Source: Tidjanibacter sp.
GTDB taxonomy: Bacteria > Bacteroidota > Bacteroidia > Bacteroidales > Rikenellaceae
Assembly: GCA_017379955.1 (NCBI GenBank)
Contig: JAFNVE010000066.1
Span: forward strand, 1-9,932
Reading direction: 5' to 3'
Length of the DNA stretch: 9,932 bases
In this document: positions 6,457 to 9,932 of the stretch, piece after piece
Numbering within the stretch: position 1 is the stretch's first letter
Layout of the letters: each line of letters opens with the position of its first letter
Made by a program: the position numbers and the translations under genes
The notes under the pieces: generated by a model
What the model was told of the DNA's origin: nothing
The model's input: only the letters and a program-made list of their open reading frames with translations
Database searches by the model: none

Positions 6457-8115
6457 ATGAAGAAGATAGTTCGTCGTATTGTGGTTGCTCTTGCGGCACT
6501 TGGGGCACTCTTGGTGCTTCCCTCGGCTGTGGTGGGCGATGGTTTCTCGCTCGGCAAGAGTATGGAGATACTTGTCAATGTTCTTCGCAACATTTCTCTC
6601 TATTATGTTGATGAGGTTGACCCCAACCAATTGTTGAAAGATGCCACAACCGGTATGGTGCGCAACCTCGACCCCTACACCGAGTTTATCTCGGAGAGCG
6701 AGGTGGAGGGATTTGAGCTGATGACCACAGGCAAGTATGGCGGTATCGGCTCGCTGATTCGTCAGAAAGGCGATTGGGTACTCTTCGCTGAGCCTTACAA
6801 GAACTCCCCTGCCGACAAAGCGGGCATTCAGATTGGCGACCGATTGTTGGAGATTGATGGTCGCAACGCACAGGGTATGACCACCGAGCAGGTGAGCAAC
6901 GCCCTGAAAGGCGAGCCCGGCTCGAAAATCAAGATTAAGGTGCAGAAGTGGCTCACCGACGAGGAGGTGGAGATGCGCATCGAGCGCGAGATAATCACCA
7001 TCCCCGGCATCCCCTACTACGGTATGTTGAACGACAGTGTGGGTATCATCTCCCACAACGACTTCACGGAGAATTGCAGTGTTGAGATGCGCCGTGCCGT
7101 AGAGGCACTCAAAGCGCAGGGAGCCAAGGCCCTGATTCTCGACTATCGTTCCAATGGCGGTGGTCTGCTCAGCGAGGCGGTTGCCACTCTCTCGCTCTTC
7201 GTGCCACGCGGCATCGAGGTGGTGAGCACCCGCGCAAAGGATAGCGCGAACAACAGCACACTTCGCACTCAGACCGACCCGATAGACACCGAGATACCCC
7301 TTGTGGTGCTGGTTGATGGCAATAGTGCCTCGGCAGCCGAGATTGTGTCGGGTGCAATTCAGGACTACGACCGCGGAGTGCTGATTGGTCAGCGCACATA
7401 CGGTAAGGGATTGGTACAGACCTCGTTACCTACGGGATATGATACTTTTGTTAAGGTTACAACTGCCAAATACTACCTCCCCAGCGGTCGCTGTATTCAG
7501 GCTATCGACTACGCCTCGCGCGATGAGAGCGGTGCGATACACACCGTGCCCGACTCGCTGATTAACGAGTTCTCGACCCGCGCCGGTCGTAAGGTATATG
7601 ATGGCGGAGGCGTGCTGCCCGATGTGGTGCTTGAACCCGAATATGCGAGCAGTTATGCATACGTTGTCTACAATATGAATCTGCTGAGTGAGTTCGCCGA
7701 CCTCTTCTGGAAGCGTCATCAAGGCTCGCTCTCGGTCGTTCCGGGCGAATATCGCTTTACGGATGCCGATTGGGAGGAGTTCGAGGCCTTTATGGCTGAG
7801 CAGGAGGTACCCTGGGAGTCGAACACCAAGCGCGCGCTGGAACTTCTGCGTGAGTCGGCCGAGCAGGAGCGTTACTTGGAGGGTATCGAGGAGCGCATTG
7901 CCGCTATCGAGGAGCAGGTGAGCAGTAAGGAGCAGACACTCAACCTCCACCGCGAGGAACTTCGCACACTGATTGAGAGGGAGATGGTGTTGCGCTTTGC
8001 CTACTCTGAGGGCACATACGCACACTCGTTGCGCGATGATAAGACGGTAGCGCGTGCACTCGAACTGCTCAACACCCCCGAAGAGTACTCAAAGATGTTG
8101 CAACCCGCAGAATAA
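6457..8115 (+). CDS. ctpA: C-terminal processing (S41 family) serine protease with PDZ domain
   Basis: Exported serine protease of the CtpA/Prc family, which cuts proteins near their C-termini in the periplasm or at the membrane. The basic hydrophobic N-terminus (about 1-27) is a signal peptide or anchor. A helical region (30-85) carries NLDPYTEFIS, then a PDZ domain follows (about 86-165, with GIGSLI and the KAGIQIGDRLLEIDG carboxylate-binding region). The protease core holds Ser292 in GNSASAAE, Asp303, Lys317 in GQRTYGKG and Gln321, spaced exactly as Ser452, Asp463, Lys477 and Gln481 of E. coli Prc, so it should be active. GGVLPDVVLEP (384-394) closes the core. Residues 400-552 form an extension with a probable coiled coil (about 465-512). 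It starts six bases after the membrane-protein gene and ends nine bases before the kinase. The symbol is given by family; orthology to a particular Ctp is not proven. Confidence 0.93.
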   Translation: MKKIVRRIVVALAALGALLVLPSAVVGDGFSLGKSMEILVNVLRNISLYYVDEVDPNQLLKDATTGMVRNLDPYTEFISESEVEGFELMTTGKYGGIGSLIRQKGDWVLFAEPYKNSPADKAGIQIGDRLLEIDGRNAQGMTTEQVSNALKGEPGSKIKIKVQKWLTDEEVEMRIEREIITIPGIPYYGMLNDSVGIISHNDFTENCSVEMRRAVEALKAQGAKALILDYRSNGGGLLSEAVATLSLFVPRGIEVVSTRAKDSANNSTLRTQTDPIDTEIPLVVLVDGNSASAAEIVSGAIQDYDRGVLIGQRTYGKGLVQTSLPTGYDTFVKVTTAKYYLPSGRCIQAIDYASRDESGAIHTVPDSLINEFSTRAGRKVYDGGGVLPDVVLEPEYASSYAYVVYNMNLLSEFADLFWKRHQGSLSVVPGEYRFTDADWEEFEAFMAEQEVPWESNTKRALELLRESAEQERYLEGIEERIAAIEEQVSSKEQTLNLHREELRTLIEREMVLRFAYSEGTYAHSLRDDKTVARALELLNTPEEYSKMLQPAE

Positions 8116-8124
8116 TAGAAAGTT

Positions 8125-9297
8125 ATGGCGATGAAGGCGAAACTCAAACAATTGATGTCCTACCGCAACCGATTCATTGTGATAATCGCTTGCGTGGTGG
8201 TGGGTGTGGCCTCTATTGTGACCAGCTCGCTCCTGTCGAAGCAGTTGCGCGAGAAGGAGAAGAACGAGGTGGCACTCTGGGCATACGCAGTGGGGCGTTT
8301 TGGCGAGATGTCGGGCGAAGACCCACTCGTAAACACCATCATCAACAACCACAAGATACCCTTCATCATCACCGACGAGCGTGGCAATGTGCGCCAATCG
8401 CTCCTCATCCCCGAGAAGATTATCAACCACCCCGACCTGCGCAACAAGAAGATTCTGGAACTCGCCGAGCGCAACCAGCCCATTGAGATTAACTCGTGGA
8501 ACGGCCACCGATATATGCTCTTCTACGACAACTCCTCGTTGCTGAGTTCGCTGCTCCTCTTCCCATATATCCAGATTGCGGTTATAGCAGTCTTTGCCAC
8601 CCTGCTCTTCATCTCGTTCCGCTCCACCAAGGAGGATCAGCAAAACAGAGTGTGGATCGGTATGGCGAAGGAGACAGCACACCAACTCGGCACACCTATC
8701 TCCTCACTGCTCGGCTGGATTGAGTATCTGCGTAGTCAGGAGATAGATAGCAGTGTGGTCGATGAGATGCAGAAAGACCTCACCCGACTGATGAAGGTTG
8801 CCGACCGATTCTCCAAAATCGGCTCCGAGACCGACCTCTCGCCCGCAAATATTAATGAGGTGGTGGGCAACTGCGTTCTCTACTTCCGCACCCGCGTACC
8901 TCGCAATGTGACCCTCACCTACAACGGCCTGGCTATGGCACCTATGCAGGCGATGATTAACTCGGCACTCTTCGAGTGGGTGGTGGAGAATCTGCTCAAA
9001 AATGCCCTCGACGCACTCCAAGGTCAGGGCTCGATAGATGTACATATCTCCGAAACTGATAATTGGGTATATGTCGATGTGAAGGATACGGGCAAGGGCA
9101 TTGCCAAGGCAAATATCAAGCGTATCTTCGACCCCGGATTTACCACCAAGACCCGAGGCTGGGGATTGGGATTGTCGCTGAGTAAGCGCATTGTGGAGGA
9201 GTACCACAAGGGCAAGATTGGCGTATTGGAGTCGGAGGTGGGCAAGGGCACAACCATCCGCATAGCGGTTCAGACCCCTTCGGCATTTAGAAAATAG
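8125..9297 (+). CDS. Membrane sensor histidine kinase without HAMP domain, no partner regulator nearby
   Basis: Two-component sensor kinase of 390 residues. Helix 1 (about 17-37) and helix 2 (about 143-165) flank a periplasmic region of roughly 105 residues whose PFIITDERGNV stretch (79-89) resembles PAS/Cache-type sensor folds; this is inference. Only about 20 residues separate helix 2 from the phosphoacceptor, too few for a HAMP domain. The H-box reads AKETAHQLGTPISSLLGW (181-198) with His186 as the likely phosphorylation site. The ATP-binding domain shows the N-box ENLLKNALDAL (288-298, Asn289 and Asn293), the G1 box DTGKGI (321-326), an F-box IFDPGFTTK (334-342) and the G2 box GWGLGLS (345-351). 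All catalytic motifs are intact. No response regulator lies in the window, so it is an orphan kinase here. ATG at 8125 is used; Met3 is an alternative. Signal and target are unknown. Confidence 0.93.
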   Translation: MAMKAKLKQLMSYRNRFIVIIACVVVGVASIVTSSLLSKQLREKEKNEVALWAYAVGRFGEMSGEDPLVNTIINNHKIPFIITDERGNVRQSLLIPEKIINHPDLRNKKILELAERNQPIEINSWNGHRYMLFYDNSSLLSSLLLFPYIQIAVIAVFATLLFISFRSTKEDQQNRVWIGMAKETAHQLGTPISSLLGWIEYLRSQEIDSSVVDEMQKDLTRLMKVADRFSKIGSETDLSPANINEVVGNCVLYFRTRVPRNVTLTYNGLAMAPMQAMINSALFEWVVENLLKNALDALQGQGSIDVHISETDNWVYVDVKDTGKGIAKANIKRIFDPGFTTKTRGWGLGLSLSKRIVEEYHKGKIGVLESEVGKGTTIRIAVQTPSAFRK

Positions 9298-9308
9298 AGA
9301 TTGGAAAG

Positions 9309-9932
9309 ATGACACTTTTGCAGATAGATAGTTTGGCTGTGGGACTTGTCGAGGTTTTTGGCGACAAGGCACACCTGCTGCCTGCCTACGCCACAGAGGC
9401 TGGGTCGGTAGCGGGAGTTGTCACCTCACACCCCTTCTATCATATCCTGAGCCTCGTGCTGTTGGGACTCTGGGCACTGCTGCTGTATAGTTATCGCTCT
9501 GAGGTGCCGATGTTCCTGCGCTCGGTGGTGATGACCAAAAATGTCACTTCGGACGAGGCAAACCCCATCTTCGCCTCGCTGATGCGTATGGCACAGCAAC
9601 TCGCACTCGTGATTGTCGCACTGCTTGCCGTGAGGATTGTCGAGAGAGAGTTTTCGCCACTTCCCGAGTGGGTGGAGAGGTGGAATGCTACACTTGTAGT
9701 GGCGTTGTTTGTTGTGGTGTCGCTGTTGGTGCTGTTGCAGAATTTGGTGTTGAGGATTATCGGAATGGTCTGCGGAACGCACGATTTTACCCACGAGGCG
9801 ATAACGGTAAAGAATCTTTTTATAGGCAGTTGGGGCCTGATTGTTGCCCTGCCCACACTACTGCTCCTGCTCAACCATACGGTGGCGGAAACATTTGTGC
9901 TTCATTTCATTACCTTCCTCACCATCCTCGCA
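9309..9932 (+). CDS. Polytopic membrane protein resembling DUF4271, C-terminus beyond window
   Basis: Open frame from the ATG at 9309 to the window end, 208 codons with no stop. It starts 11 bases after the kinase stop, so it probably belongs to the same operon. The first 40 residues are mostly polar, followed by hydrophobic helices near 44-61, 94-111, 128-152, 168-188 and from 194 onward. The helix spacing and the QNLVLRIIG to NLFIGSWGLIVALP region resemble DUF4271 proteins, a Bacteroidetes membrane family of unknown function often found, to my knowledge, before a uroporphyrinogen-III synthase gene. That neighbour would lie outside this window. The assignment rests on topology and remembered pattern, not a search, so it is moderate. 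No catalytic residues can be proposed. Confidence 0.75.
   Translation, partial: MTLLQIDSLAVGLVEVFGDKAHLLPAYATEAGSVAGVVTSHPFYHILSLVLLGLWALLLYSYRSEVPMFLRSVVMTKNVTSDEANPIFASLMRMAQQLALVIVALLAVRIVEREFSPLPEWVERWNATLVVALFVVVSLLVLLQNLVLRIIGMVCGTHDFTHEAITVKNLFIGSWGLIVALPTLLLLLNHTVAETFVLHFITFLTILA

Noticed and set aside
5749..7056. 435-codon open frame on the minus strand opposite ispH, the membrane protein and ctpA
   Set aside because: It crosses three well-supported genes on the other strand, and its product is rich in His, Cys and low-complexity runs with no family motif. Long antisense frames are expected here because the real genes rarely use codons whose complement is a stop.
8089..9372. Minus-strand open frames of 198 and 222 codons opposite the histidine kinase
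   Set aside because: The kinase is intact on the plus strand with H, N, F and G boxes; the antisense products show no recognisable features.

Overview
The window looks like chromosomal core DNA of a Bacteroidales bacterium, most likely Rikenellaceae/Alistipes-like (the family-level guess is tentative). The reasons are promoter elements of the Bacteroidetes TAnnTTTG type, little or no Shine-Dalgarno signal before most starts, Bacteroidetes-type sequence signatures in LNT, FolC, CMP kinase, IspH and the histidine kinase, and a small membrane gene resembling the Bacteroidetes-restricted DUF4271 family. Base composition and codon use appear even across the window. I see no insertion sequence, phage gene, CRISPR array, tRNA or rRNA.

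Layout. Two divergent gene clusters are fired from one intergenic region of 126 bases (3458-3583). Leftward (minus strand) run lnt (apolipoprotein N-acyltransferase), folC (folylpolyglutamate/dihydrofolate synthase) and the first 150 codons of a secreted family 3 glycoside hydrolase, which leaves the window at base 1. The gaps are 16 and 34 bases, so one transcript is likely. Rightward (plus strand) run a LysE-type exporter, cmk, ispH, an unrecognised two-helix membrane protein, a ctpA-like S41 protease, an orphan HAMP-less sensor histidine kinase and a DUF4271-like membrane protein cut by the window end. Spacing is from a 14-base overlap to 11 bases, except for 46 bases before the membrane protein, so these seven genes probably form one operon.

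How the genes fit together. The mix is housekeeping plus envelope: nucleotide (cmk), isoprenoid (ispH) and folate (folC) metabolism beside envelope maturation (lnt, ctpA), transport (LysE family), polysaccharide breakdown (GH3) and envelope sensing (histidine kinase). No gene set here suggests a new defence, mobile or biosynthetic system. The items most worth a second look are the unrecognised membrane protein at 5851-6450, the partnerless HAMP-less kinase beside a DUF4271-like gene, the long C-terminal extension of the S41 protease, and the compact divergent promoter with a perfect 9-base tandem repeat. There is no gene-free stretch longer than 300 bases.
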